A program made the position numbers and the translations under genes. From Mytilisepta virgata (taxonomy: Eukaryota > Mollusca > Bivalvia > Mytilida > Mytilidae), in contig CM051511.1 in the NCBI GenBank assembly GCA_028015205.1, positions 37,535,204-37,599,203 of the forward strand: a stretch of 64,000 bases of DNA, in the 5' to 3' direction. The notes under the pieces were generated by a model. It worked only from the letters and a program-made list of their open reading frames with translations, had not been told where the DNA came from and did no database searches. Of the stretch, positions 32,050-44,274 are shown piece by piece (positions within the stretch are counted from its first letter, which is position 1; the number at the start of each line of letters is the position of its first letter).

Positions 32050-32320
32050 TTTCTTTTGATCTGAAATGGTGGTATCAGTGAAACCATTGACTTGTCTGTT
32101 CAATCAATTATTATTTATCGGCAAATTAATTAATTAATAAATTAAATTCTACTTAACATCAAACTACCACTACTGTAGCGTCCATTTCAGCACGTGACCA
32201 TAATGTTTAATTAATGACATGATTTATTTTGATTATAACGAACTTAAAGACTACTTTAAAATAGAAAAGAGCTGAATATTTAATGGTCACTGGTTCTGTG
32301 TATAAATAGCCAGGGCTTTT
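32050..32320 (+). repeat. Unknown dispersed repeat, copy 3 of 3
   Basis: Aligned blocks include TTATTTATCGG, CATGATTTATTTT, a GTCACTGGTTCTGTGTA region and AAATAGCCAG, as in 19200-19465. Confidence 0.6.
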
Positions 32321-32524
32321 AATCCAGCTTCCTTTCCGATAAATAAATAGCCTCAGTACCGTAAATTGTCTCGTTAACTGCTAAGATCCCGCTAAGAGAG
32401 TTAATAAAACAATTTATCAGAATAAAATGAGAAACAAATTCAATTGTGTTTGTTACGTTCCGACAACATTACCAAGATGTGTAAAGAGGCATCGAGTGTA
32501 GTTTTGTAAAATATCAGATAGATG

Positions 32525-32690
32525 TTTTTGGGGGAGGGTTATTAAAGACCCCACGGTGGGGCTACTCCAAATAATTTGATAGTATGGGTGTGCCGTAAAG
32601 GATCATACTTTAACGATCTTGCTGTCTAGAACAGGGTCATAACTTACTGATCCACAAAGTATATGGTCGAGTAGCCTACAGTGCCGAAGA
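32525..32690 (+). mobile_element. Degenerate GAACAGGGT-type element
   Basis: GGGTGTGCCGTAAAGGATCA and TCTAGAACAGGGTCATAACT match features of the element at 41268-41672. Its terminal C/G runs are not recognisable. Confidence 0.5.
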
Positions 32691-32794
32691 CTTATTCTTT
32701 AATTGACGTCAAAAACAGTTACTACTACTGTTACTATTATAACAATATTTACAACCTTTTTCAATTTAGTTGTCCTTCTAACATCTGCTATTCA

Positions 32795-32885
32795 CTATTT
32801 GTGGATATTGGAGTTGTCTCCCGTATGCATGAGTTGTCTTTCCTGACAGATGGTGTCTTGTATTTAACATAAACGGCAAACATTA
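32795..32885 (+). repeat. Dispersed repeat, inverted partner at 39420-39520
   Basis: TATTGGAGTTGTCTCCCGTA, TGCATGAGTT, TTTCCTGACAGA and GGTGTCTTGTATT recur in order on the minus strand of 39420-39520. The 63-codon ORF here is noise. Confidence 0.65.
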
Positions 32886-33004
32886 TTTCAAATTTTTTTT
32901 CAATAATATGTAAAAATCTGTACATTTGATTGGACAATGAGCATTCATCATTTTTGAACAGTCTTTTGTTAATCTTGAATAATTACAGAGAAATCAATCA
33001 ACCT

Positions 33005-33240
33005 TAGAGTATAGTCCCGTGGGAAAACGTGTCACGTGGGTATAGTGCCCTTCACTAGGTATAGTCTCCCGTAGTGAAATTATATAAACAAATGTTCATG
33101 TAAAGTGAATGTTATTTTTTAATGTCAAGATTTTTACATTTAATGTAATAAATGTATTCTCCCTCAGGAACAGTTTGCATATAGTGTTGTGTGGTGAGGT
33201 ATAGTTCCCTCGCCTAATGGCTCGGACACTATACCTCACC
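33005..33240. repeat. Cluster of GTATAGT motifs with a 13-bp inverted repeat
   Basis: Short variants of GGTATAGTNCCC occur at about 33009, 33039, 33058 and 33199 on the plus strand, and once inverted at 33228-33240. GGTGAGGTATAGT (33193-33205) and ACTATACCTCACC (33228-33240) form a perfect 13-bp hairpin with a 22-nt loop. The 93-codon ORF starting at 33217 runs through it and is not supported. Confidence 0.55.
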
Positions 33241-33739
33241 AGACATCAATATAGGAAAAAGGTTCCTTCTTCAGAAGTCCATAATAGATTAGCAGTATTA
33301 CCAGAAACAACATCTGTCTTTGTTATTGTAGCTGCTACCTATACTTCTACTGCTGCTTCTGCTACCACAAATTCTACTACAATAAAGGAGTCAGACATTA
33401 TATTCGATAAGGTGATATCCGTTCACTGGAAGACATTGCATTGGTATCTGGGCAATTCTGGAATGTGTCGGTCTAGTGTTCATCAGTTCGTGGCATAATG
33501 GTAATGTAGTAAAGAAGCGGTAGTGGAAAAAAATAAAATAATAGCAATAATTTCGGAGCACTGTTATAAATAACAGACTTTGGAAAAAACATTCAGTGCG
33601 ATTCTGAAGCTTTGATAGAACGTGGGTAGATTTCTTTCTCGTGACAAAAGATATAAAGCAAAGATCTTCACCTTATATGTCTCTAACAGCAACCGACTGA
33701 AAGATTGTCTCTGGAACCTGTTTGAGCGGACTTTTATTG

Positions 33740-34035
33740 CCATCTAGTCACATCTGTGGTATAATATGGTGAAATATTTGTCGCTGCTCTAGATTCACCT
33801 CAAATATATAACCCCAGAGGAAGGCCACTTGGACAACGAGGATTACACTTATCTGGTATTGTTTAAAAAAACGCATTAGATATAATATCCCCGATGGCGT
33901 CAGCCCAACAGGGATATATCCTATTTGTATCATGATACTCTGAAAAGTGCAAATGATAAGTTTTAATAATTTAGAGAAGGATCTTACTACGACAAATGCA
34001 GAATATCTTGTTACATTTTATGGCATCATATAGCA
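33740..34035 (+). repeat. Foldback-type dispersed repeat
   Basis: Contains GGGATATATCC, a TTGTATCATGA block, TTTTAATAATTTAGAGAA and ATGCAGAATATCTTGTTACA, matching 42095-42310 in content though not in order. Boundaries are approximate. Confidence 0.45.
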
Positions 34036-34289
34036 AAGAGGAGGTCGCTTTGGGAGACAGTTTAACACAAATTTGCCAAATTAACGTCTTTAAGGCAGTT
34101 TTTCAACCTGAAGGACACTCGATCTAAACCAAGTGAATTTTTGACTGTAAGTGAGAATATGTATTTCCTTTCATACGAAAGTAGAATGGTTTTGGTTCTG
34201 AATGGCCTTCTTGGCAATATTCCAAAAAAATGATGCAAATTCGTCGATATACATGTAGACGACATTTGTCGGTAGAAAACTTGAACTTA

Positions 34290-34580
34290 CTATTAGGCAT
34301 AAATTTTTTTTTTGCTAACAAAAAAATGCATTGCATACAATCTTTTCCGATAAAAATGTGCGAGTCTTCCAAGGAAGACATGTGTCGCCTGCGGACGCCA
34401 ATTTTTACAAAAGATATTAAAATTTTCTAAAAATGAAATATATATGCACACCTGTGCATTAAGGTTAATGCACAAAGTTTCATCAAATTCCTTTGAGCGG
34501 TTTACGAGTAGTTGAGGATAGAAGAAAAGTGTGACGACGCAAGACGCAAGACGACAGATACTGCGATACAAAAAGTAGGT
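34290..34580 (+). other. Probable repeat-derived segment without a gene
   Basis: Holds CATTAAGGTTAATGCACAAA then GTTTCATCAAATTCC and GACGCAAGACGCAAGACGAC, a style of sequence I associate with dispersed bivalve repeats. The three overlapping ORFs on both strands have no recognisable domains. Confidence 0.3.
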
Positions 34581-35654
34581 AAATGTTTAAGATTAAAAAG
34601 TGAAACAAATACCAATGAAAGTGGCCCTACTTCTTATATAAACACAATTCTAAAATATACGTGTACTGTCATAATCTGCAAGTTTCTTAACATTCACAAT
34701 ATCTTGCCTTCTTTGAGATTTTTCAACATCAACCTACTCCCCCCAACCCCCCCCCCTAAAAAAAACCAAAACAAAACAAAACACAAAAAACAACATAAAA
34801 TAGGTTATACTTTCGCGGTTCCCTTTTGAAAAAATAAACATCATTAATTTATCTGGAAATTAGTAATTATACAACTAAAAATAAAAGGACTGGTAATAAA
34901 TTTTAGGTGAGAATTAAGAGGATATAGATGAAACGCGTACTCAAAGTAAACAATTTGTTCCTTTCTATGTACATGCTGACAAAATATGTCTATAATAATT
35001 TTTTACGATAATAATAAAAACAACTTTCAGATATTGTCAAATCTCCGACTGATGCCAGGCGTCTGTGGATATTATATCCTGACGCAAAGTCCATAAATTT
35101 TAATGTGTTGGCAATGAAGATAGATAAATTGACAATAAATAGCCTAGTTGTATATCAAATGACGAAAGGACTCTTTGATTAGCTGCATAATGAAACAATC
35201 ATATGCATATTATATCTTCTTTTTCAGTAACGAATATCGTTAATCTTGGATAAAGAAAAACAATGTACAGACATCTTTCGAATCATAATATCATATTTTG
35301 CTTAGAAAAACTTCCCTCCGCTCTTATGTAACCGTCTATTTAGTGAATGCTGCTAAAATTATTTTATAATAAATAAATAAAATGTGCAATACACCTACAA
35401 ATACATATGCACTGCATGCTGTTCTTGAGCTTCGGTGTGTCTTTGAGTCTCTAATTAATTTTAGGGTTCTGAAATAAACAAACTTTAGAATCAAAACAGA
35501 AACGGTAACATTCGTTGTCAGGAGTGGATTTTGTCACAAGACGTTATCCACCTTATGCCTTTATGACAGCCCATTTTTGATGCAGATCTTAATACGAATT
35601 TGTTCAAATTGTTCGAGGAGAGAATGGTCAACATTTTGGGGGTAAAACAAGATT

Positions 35655-35722
35655 CAGGGCTGCTATGAATAATTTAAAGCGTAGTTCGACGAAATATGCA
35701 TATCTTTCGCATCAAATTTGGT
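35655..35722 (+). ncRNA. Hammerhead-repeat relic, 3' half
   Basis: GTTCGACGAAATATGCATAT then CTTTCGCATCAAATTTGG keeps the GACGAAA box, a stem III (ATATGC-like with GCAT) and the ATC triplet. The CTGATGA box is lost. Confidence 0.45.
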
Positions 35723-35724
35723 TT

Positions 35725-38040
35725 TAAAAATATCTGTTCGATCCTTGTTTATGGAGGGGGGGGATATACAGATAATACGCCAGTAGGAATTTGGAATAAA
35801 AATTTATACACAAAATGTCGATGAATAAATATAAAATACATTTGAATGTTTGATCATGCCTATGAATCAGTATCTTTGCGTACTGTTTTCTAATTAGAAA
35901 CGATAATGTTACCAGATTGTGACCTTTCAACGAGCTTTTAATTTGATTCTGACCAATGTTTGATTGGAATACAATGAATCATGATCAATTGGAATCTTAG
36001 TCAGAAAGACGTTTTCCAGAAAACCAGATTACACATTCTAGGTATGGTAGTACATGACCAACAACAATGAATATATGTTAACAGAAACTGGGTCATAATT
36101 TATTCATTTAAATTGTATACACCCATAAGAGACAAACAGTATACAGAACAAACAAAGCACATGATTAAATGCAAATATCAAAATTAATACGCAGTATACA
36201 AGAGTTGGGCCTTGACCGACATGAACCGCGCGATCTAGCTAACTACAGAACACCAAAGTCCTGTCCGCAAAATATCTGTTGAATTATAAACCACGAAGAT
36301 ATCAAGTATTTTTAAATCGCATCTAACACGTATAAAGGTAGTAATGCTTTAAAATACGTAACTGCATTAAATGTGACCCTCAAACACAAATGACCTTTCG
36401 TAACGTTTGGGTACTTTTCGGTTTTTATTTTTTTTTGTTTTGGTATAGATGTATATTTTTTAAGTAGACATAAAAATTGGAGATATGTAACCGAGTCGAA
36501 ACCGATGCAGGTCAGTCTAGTGAAATTTATCCAATCAACTCTCAGTCCTTAAACATATGTTACAGAAATAATATTATAGTTTTGGTACAATTTCCTTTCA
36601 ACGCTGTCAAGCAAAGCTGAACCGTCACACTGTTTTGATAAATTTCCCGCTCAAAATATTATAATATTTTCTGTATTACATACTGTATTCGATGAAATAT
36701 GAATTCCTATAGCTGCTATGTTGGTATCAGATTATATATGAAGTCTAAACATATCTTATCTTTCAATTCTCAGTTTGTTGTTATTTTATGATGTCTATGT
36801 CAGTGAAAGCATTTTGTTCATGATATTCTTCCAATAAGTATCTGACAAGTATACTAAAAACATCTCTTAGACTATAGTTTATTGTCATGTATTGCCATTT
36901 ATAGGTACTACATTTAAATGCCTTCGAGTCACAAATCCCTCGATTTCTATATCCAGTCTTTTACATCATTTCAAGTGCTGTTTCCAGATAAAAGAATGAT
37001 TTATGGTTTTCAGACGTATCTCGAGTACACTATTAAGATTTAATAAGATTCTTGTTGAAACAAAGGTATATGCTTCATACTACATACACTTCAATGCATA
37101 AATGATTTAGCACTTTCAATAAATTGAATAAATCGATCGTTTATGCATTTTACACTCCGTGTACTGAAACTGTTGCTAAAATAGTCCTGCTTAATATAAA
37201 TTGGCTGACTTACAAAGCTTATTCTACATTGACCTATTATGAACCGTTCCCAGATGTATATTTTATTCAACGATCGTTAGAATTTAGACAATGAAGTTCA
37301 TATGCATGTCGATAAAGATTAATTAAGTTCTCAAATATTTATTATATATTTGCGTATATACTTTATATTCTATTTTTCTGTCTGTAATGCAATAAGTAAA
37401 TAAATTAATATAAATATATTTTAATATGGACACCTTTTATTAACGGACTTGTTCAACAAAGTTCATCAAAGATTCACACATCTTTTATCAATGCCTTTAA
37501 TACCGACGAAATAAAGCTCCGTCCCCCTCAATAAAAAAGAAAGAAAAACGAAAAGTTGATTAAAATTGAACAATAAATCCTTTTACGACAACCGAAACTG
37601 CTACTGAGACGTAAGTGTCAAATGTCGTAATGATAACAATAATATATAAACACGAAAAAATAAAACGTAACAAGAGTGTGAACATTAACTAATTGTTGTT
37701 GTCAGGGTTTGATGTATTACTTATATTTATAAAAGGAAACGATATTAGAAAACAAGTCGGAGAAATAATATTGACAAATATATCTATTCTCATTATATCT
37801 ATAGAAACATGACAGACCAATTATCTAGATGTCATTTTTCTGTGATTTCACCAAAAAGTATATATCGAATATAGCCTTTTTGCTGCAATATTATACCACA
37901 GGCAATTATAGAACGTGTGAGGTAATGACATATTATTTATATAACACAGATTACAGAAATTTTCCACCTTCAAATACATCATAATCTAACATACAAATGT
38001 CCCCCACACCTATTTTTTTTAAACGTGAAGAAAATGTATT
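35725..38040. other. AT-rich noncoding stretch
   Basis: No ORF above 70 codons and no repeat that I could place. Confidence 0.5.
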
Positions 38041-38043
38041 TCT

Positions 38044-38640
38044 TGAGGGAAATGTTGTACAATAAAGAATAAAGAATAATTTTATTTCCCATTAAGGGCC
38101 CATTAAGAGGATGCAATCAAATACAAATGATTTATATCATTTGAGGTACATATACAGTTTACATATATATATATTTACACCCATAATAACCGCAGTCAGG
38201 TTAGAGCTATACTATATGCACAATATCTATATTATCATAGTATATCAATTAAAATATTTGTATGTAATTATATAGAATTTCTTATTTCTAAACACTTATT
38301 TATAAATATACCCAATGTTTTTAGGACATTAATATTTTCATTAGTCAATAGCCAAATAAACTTTGCTGTTTTATTCACATTCCCAAAATTATTACAAAAT
38401 AAAGATATATTTTCATAAAATACTTTTCTTTCATTTTCATACAATGGACATTGAGCTAAAAAGTGTTCCTCGTCTTCAACCTCTCCGAGTATGCACTTAG
38501 TACATGGTCTTTTTGAACGTTCAATATAATTTTTAGCATATCTATCAGTTTCTATTTTTAAACAATGAGCACGAACTCTAATTTTACAAATTGATTGTCT
38601 AATTTTAAAATATGTTCGATAATCATTCTGTCATCATTTT
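38044..38640 (-). pseudogene. LINE 3' end: RT C-terminus with CCHC knuckle, 3' UTR and tail
   Basis: Minus-strand translation from about 38635 to a stop at 38268 reads RTYFKIRQSICKIRVRAHCL, continues through ETDRYAKNY and PCTKCILGEVEDEEHFLAQC, and ends CLEIRNSI. The CCHC knuckle (C-X2-C, H-X4-C) is intact. Upstream in-frame stops show 5' truncation, the usual fate of LINEs. The segment 38044-38267 is the 3' untranslated region, ending in a (ATTCTTT)-like tail. Confidence 0.8.
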
Positions 38641-38837
38641 TTTCTAATATTTCTCTTGTATAATAATTATATATATATACATTAAGAAGAAAAACCTCAT
38701 ACGAGGTTAATGTACACGAGAAATCATATACCTAGATTATGTCGTTTTTATATTCCTGCCCGCAAATTCTTAGAAAGTACGTTTGAGATCAGAAGGATCT
38801 CGGACTAGTTTCATTGACTATATAGATACATATATGG

Positions 38838-38967
38838 AGAATAATACATGAGAAAACCTATATCACATGCTATATCAACCCAAGTAACAAATATCACCCT
38901 GAGGACCTTTGGCCCGAGGGCTGATACATGTATAGCATGTGATATAGGTTTTACCATGTATTATTCT
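38838..38967. mobile_element. Foldback element with 37-bp arms
   Basis: Arms 38838-38874 and 38931-38967 match inverted at 35 of 37 positions, around a 56-bp loop. The loop itself contains a smaller palindrome (CCTGAGGACC...GGCCCGAGGG). Noncoding. Confidence 0.8.
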
Positions 38968-39419
38968 TTATATCGTGTATTTCAACAATAGACCATTGCT
39001 TTGTTCACAGTACTCCGAACAGAACTCCGAATAGAATAAAAGTGTTCCGAGTAGGGGTACGATATAGGTTTAGGGTTGTGATATAGTGTAGGTGATATAT
39101 GAACTTATCGCGGTTTGCCAACAGTGGACAAATATGTCCTTAGCGCGTTAATATGTCCAGAGTTAAACTGGTTTACTGACAGTGGGTCTCCGGACCTTTC
39201 ACTTATATATCCCTCGTTTTTGGTATATGTGAGTTGTCTCCCATTTACAGAGTTATCTGCGCGTTCCATAAAAATCAATGTGCAAATTGTCATTTTTCTG
39301 CAAAATATTTTTTCTTCCTAACAATATCTTTCATACACAATACTGATGTGCTTTAGATATATTTTTCCACATTTTTTTGGATGTCTGATGAAGGCCTTTC
39401 CTAGTTCAATATTTTCAGA

Positions 39420-39520
39420 AAAAAATTATAAGTAATTTTTGCACTTCATGTCAATACAAGACACCTTCTGTCAGGAAAAGTAACTCATGCATAGGGGAGA
39501 CAACTCCAATATTCGCAAGA
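39420..39520 (-). repeat. Dispersed repeat, inverted partner of 32795-32885
   Basis: Read on the minus strand it gives TATTGGAGTTGTCTCCCCTA then TGCATGAGTTAC and TTTTCCTGACAGAAGGTGTC. Confidence 0.65.
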
Positions 39521-39524
39521 TGGG

Positions 39525-40116
39525 AGTCCTATCCTGCTTATACCACAGAGTTTCAGGGCAGTTATGCAAATCAGCAACGGGTATAAATAAATGCTTGGAT
39601 CCTGAGATTTCTCGCTACAGTTATGTATAGAGACGTTCTTTAAATGCATAAAAAATCTGATGTTTTGAAAATCAATGTGATGAACATAAATTTATTATAA
39701 AAACAGTTTTTCTTTTTTCAATTAAGCGATAATTTTACAAAAAACTAGCAACATAAATAGAAGGGATTCAAAGCTGTCGTTCGGATGCTGTCGAACTATT
39801 TACATTCGGAACATCATTCCAATAAAATAAGTTATATACAATAATCTGATTACAGCTTTATATGAGACCGCACTATAGATAATGATTATGATGTAACTTT
39901 CTGTGGAATCATAGTTATTACTCCCAAGTAGTGTGATAAGACGATACCCAGTGAGCTGTGAGGGAGGGTGATTGGTTTAATGGAAATTGTTTGTGTTTTA
40001 TATATAGCTAAACACTATTAAATGTTATATATTTGGAATTTTTACTACTTCGCTCAGAAGATAAGAATATCAGATTTTTAATATATTTAATCATTTTGAA
40101 TTTGTTTTATTCTTTG

Positions 40117-40147
<31 letters not shown>

Positions 40148-41140
40148 TGCCTTTCACTGTGGAAAATATTATGTATATTTATTCTCCAAAAAACCAAGCA
40201 GGTACAGAGAAAAAATATATTATATAATGCATGTAATAATACAATATAAAACAGAATGTAACACGTGGAGGGTACACTGGTTACAAATTCAATCAAAAGT
40301 TTCAAGCTACCATGGAGATTCTATCTTTTTATTTATTAATACGTATAAATTTACATAAGTTATTTAAGTCAGAGAAATTTCGGCAATTCATCAATTCCCT
40401 AAATTTTATGATGTTCGGTCTTGTATAAAATTTTTATTTGAGGAATAATTTTCTCTCTTCGTCAAGAGACTTGACATGTAAGCAAGTAGTGGTATTCGTC
40501 ACGATTGGCATAAGTTTCATTTTCTATTTTCTCTGGGAATATTTAGCCATCTACGTAAAATTTATTCTTACCATTGATTGTTCACACTGATGTCAGCAGA
40601 AATTACTATCGTTTTATTTGTATAATGGGAAAAATATGACAACATGATTGTACATTACACGTCCATACAATTGATTAATGTCCACTTAAAGTCTCAATAT
40701 TAGATATGTAACATGTTGCTAAAAAACTATTAAAAAGTTACAAAGAGACCAGTGGTCAACAGACTTACTAAGAAGAGATAATAATGTATTTTCAATTACT
40801 CTTTCCGTGTTGTTCTTTGAACATTTTCAGGTTCATTGATCATTGTCGTCACACGTTTCTATCGATTGCCTCCTATCTATAAATGAGTGATAGAACAAAG
40901 AAAAGGTTCCAGTGTATATTTGTACAACACATTGCATTTTTTGGAAAACCTATAAATACTGCGAATCTTTAAATACACTTGATGTCAGTTTTTTTCCCTA
41001 CTGCTTTGTCGGTGATTTTTACATCTTGAAAGTTAATAATCTAAAAATGTATACAGGATATTTTATTTCGGTAAGCTCAGAAAAGCAATTAACTGTTACT
41101 ATATGTACATTTAAAGGTTATTATTTAATAAATAATTAAT
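39525..41140. other. AT-rich noncoding stretch
   Basis: Only chance ORFs. A (TTTTG)n tract lies at about 40112-40146. Confidence 0.5.
40112..40146. repeat. (TTTTG)n microsatellite
   Basis: Six to seven TTTTG units, translated in two overlapping ORFs as FCFVLF-type peptides that are not genes. Confidence 0.9.
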
Positions 41141-41259
41141 TGGTGTTATAGAGTTGAAGTCATTTACACATGGCCATGGGCTGTGCCTTTAGATTCGAAT
41201 ATTTTATACCGAGCGATAGCGAGGTATAAAAAGCGAATATGAAGGCCCAACCCATGTGT

Positions 41260-41267
41260 AAATGGCA
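41260..41267. repeat. 8-bp target-site duplication, left copy
   Basis: AAATGGCA, repeated at 41673-41680 on the other side of the element. Confidence 0.85.
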
Positions 41268-41672
41268 CCCGGGGGGGGGGTTACTTCCTATATTTTTAGT
41301 GGCACGAGTGTGCCGCAAAACAGGGTCGTTTTTTCATGCCCTGCTGGTTAGAACAGGGTCCCTTTTTCATGTCCTTCTTGTTAGAACAGGGTCGCTTTTT
41401 CATGCCCTGCTGGTGAGAACAGGGTCTTTTTTAAACAAAGTATTTGTCTAGAACAGGATCGCTTATTTAACGGTTTAAGATACAGTCTAGAACCCGGGTC
41501 TAGAACAGCATCTATTTTATACGGTCTAGAACAGGGTATGTTTTTCAAAATCTCTGTTTAGAACAGCGTATGTTTTTCAATGTTTTCTGGTTAGAACAGG
41601 GTATGATTTGGCAAGTGCTGTCGGCACAGTTATACCCGAAAAGATAGTCAGTACCCCCCCCCCCCCCCCGGG
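41268..41672 (+). mobile_element. GAACAGGGT-type non-autonomous element, 405 bp
   Basis: Terminal inverted repeats CCCGGGGGG...TACT at both ends and an 8-bp target duplication. The interior is a degenerate tandem array of about 25-45 bp units, each built on TAGAACAGGGTC followed by a T-rich run, seen about eight times. An 8-bp duplication suggests a hAT-like transposase, acting in trans. The 70-codon ORF through the array is a repeat artefact. Confidence 0.75.
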
Positions 41673-41680
41673 AAATGGCA
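41673..41680. repeat. 8-bp target-site duplication, right copy
   Basis: AAATGGCA, matching 41260-41267. Confidence 0.85.
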
Positions 41681-42090
41681 ACAACTCTATAAACCCGATG
41701 AATTATTTCTATTCTAATAGGACAAATATGCTAATTTTGATCGTTTGAGTTGTCCTATACATGTATGTATCCGAAATTGGTTCCCTTTCGTTTGATATGC
41801 TGCAATCTATCCTTTTAAGAATAAAACTATCTTCTTAAGATAAGCATTATATAAAAAATCATCACTAACGTTACACGTCATTCAAAAATTAAAATTGGCG
41901 CGGCTTACGACAATGTGTATTCAGGCTATGTACAACATTGTCATAATTGTTTTGGTTGTATCTCATGGTTTCTTTGTAAAGATAAACAATTTCGTGTGGA
42001 AAAGGATACCTTTTCTTGTTAAAGGTGACAGAATTCGTGTTTACATAAAAGCCTCAATACGCATGTGCTAAAAGTACATATAATTCAGGG

Positions 42091-42310
42091 TAATATGCAG
42101 AATATCTGGTTACATTTTATGGAATCGTGATATAAATATGTGTATTCGATATACCCCTGAGGGTATATATCCGATTTATATCATAAAGTACAAGTGTTAA
42201 AGTTCAGTAATTTAGAAGTTGGAAATGGGAGGGAGGGGGGGGGGGGGGTCTTTCATGAATTCCAAAGGTAATCTATCATAGATGTTACTATATATGGTAT
42301 CATGATATAA
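42091..42310 (+). repeat. Foldback-type dispersed repeat
   Basis: ATGATATAAAT...GATATACCCCTGAGGGTATA...ATTTATATCAT is a long imperfect palindrome around 42127-42183. The flanking block ATGCAGAATATCTGGTTACA is shared with 33996-34029 and, inverted, with 11228-11263. A G run lies at 42229-42249. Confidence 0.55.
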
Positions 42311-43329
42311 ATAAGAAAGCAACATTTGATAGTGAGGAGAGAGGCATTTCGAACTGATCTAAGACAATACTGGAATTTTTTGGCGTTGAAATCAGGGCCT
42401 GGAATTTTTTCCTTTCAACATACACTATATCTGATTCTAGACAATAATCAATTCTGCACTTATGCAGCATATTTGTACCCTGTCGTTATTAATTCAACTG
42501 TGATTAATTCCAATAAAAATATTGCTTTGACTAATGTACATGCACGAGAAAAGATAATTGAACATTTCTTTATGATATTCAAATTCTTTTTGTTACTCCG
42601 AATTAATTCCTAAAATATTGAAATAATTTTATCGTTCTGAAACGAGAATGATGGTTTTAAAAGTGGGAATAAATCATACGTTTTAATTATAAGTAATACT
42701 CCATAATATGTAATCTATATTAACCACTTTAAGTATGGGTTCGCCTGATTTATAAAAAAACAACGATGTTTTCTTTAATGAGTCAGTGTAGCTAATTGAC
42801 CCATGTTTTTATATCGTCATGATCGAAGTGTACGACAAGTTAATTGCATTAATATACACAGAATATTTGAATTCTCACTAACACACCTGAATAAACGCAA
42901 TTGAATCTCAAAAACATATTTCAGCGTTGTTTTCTTTTTGACGGATCATTTCAACGTAAGCGTTGAAACATGTGTTAAAACTTCGAAACTCCGCACGAAA
43001 AATACACGCCTCGTTTCAACGAATGCACACAGAGATTTTCACCAATTAAAAGCTAATTTTCGAAAATTACAATTAATGATACCAATATGTAGTGAAATGG
43101 AAATTTTTCTGTTGAATCTGAGAGGAAATAAGCTATAATAAAATTAAATAACTGTAAAGAGTATTTTTTACTGTAATCACAGACTAAATTTGTTTGTTGA
43201 AAAACCTTCGTAAGAGATAGGTATATGATTTTTATATGATAGAAATATAATAAAATCTAACTGAAACAATACAAAAATGTATAAAAAAACGAAGATCAAA
43301 AGCAACAAGGGACAAAAGTTTTAAGCACT

Positions 43330-43740
43330 CCTTAATCAAATCAAATTCTTTATTGATCTGTTACACCCAATAAAGGGTAAAAGGCACAGCAAATACAACA
43401 ACATAAAAACACAGTTCTTAAATACATATTATGCAAATAGAACCGAGGACCCCATGTCTTTAGTTCTAGCGATTGTTTAATAAAGGAACCGAATAATTTC
43501 ACTTGTTCAGTACTAGTAAAATGTATTTAATTTTATAGTCATCGGATTCCTTTAAGGCTGCCAGGCCAAGCCTATCTCAAATGTTGGTTAGTACAATAAA
43601 TGAAGAAATGAGTTTCGTCTTCAACCACCTCACAAACATTACACAATGCCAATTCCCTTGGTATATTTTTTATATTTTCCTGTTTCGATAGCAAGTTAGT
43701 GAACGCCAAAATTCAAATAGTAAAAATAATTTTCAGAAAG
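43330..43740 (-). pseudogene. LINE 3' end relic
   Basis: Minus-strand translation to a stop at 43572 includes IPRELALCNVCEVVEDETHF then FIYC, a complete CCHC knuckle of a non-LTR reverse transcriptase C-terminus. The 3' untranslated part ends near 43341 with TTTATTGGGTGTAACAGATC and an AATAAAGAATTTGATTT tail. It differs from the relic at 38 kb, so it is another LINE family. Confidence 0.7.
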
Positions 43741-44274
43741 TTGTTTGTTTTGTATTCCATGTCAATCACAGAAAATATTTAACTCAATTTGTGACCTCTG
43801 ATGACCCGATATCTTGTTGAATGACAAATTTATCGATATTCATCAATTGTCAGCAATGTTGTTTCATTAAATAAATAGACCAAGTCGACCCTTTATTTTT
43901 AAAGGAATGAATTTATCCTTCGCTTTGTACAATCTGTGTTAGTTTTCTTAATTTGACCAAACACACTAAGAAAAACCTAATTCAATTAGAGCGACAGATG
44001 GGTCCGGGTCCAATAGCTGAAAAATATTGTTATTATTAATTGATTTGAATTTGTGAGGTTTATATTATTTTACTTCTTCTTTATTGTATTTTTTTCCCAT
44101 AAAAAATAGACTAATTAATGTTTAAAACTTTTAATGATTAAACACAATTTTGCAGGAGAATAGAGTTGCACATGCAACCAAGTCAGCTATATATAGCTTA
44201 AAATTTTGTAAAAATTAGTTTTCATATATGAATATATCGTAATTTACGGAAGCCGGTACGTTTTTTGTTATTAT

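Larger units (their letters stand above)
41146..41695. mobile_element. Foldback element carrying a nested insertion
   Basis: The left arm starts TTATAGAGTTGAAGTCATTT and continues ACACATGG and CATGGGCT. The right arm reads AGGCCCAACCCATGTGTAAA, then, after the insertion 41268-41680, AACAACTCTATAA. If the insertion and one target copy are removed, the arms pair over most of their length around a centre near 41205-41230 (TATACC...GGTATA). Confidence 0.7.

Noticed and set aside
33217..33498. 93-codon ORF with a Thr/Ala-rich centre
   Set aside because: Begins inside the GTATAGT hairpin, has no signal peptide or domain, and its Thr/Ala richness comes from a short ACT/GCT-rich stretch.
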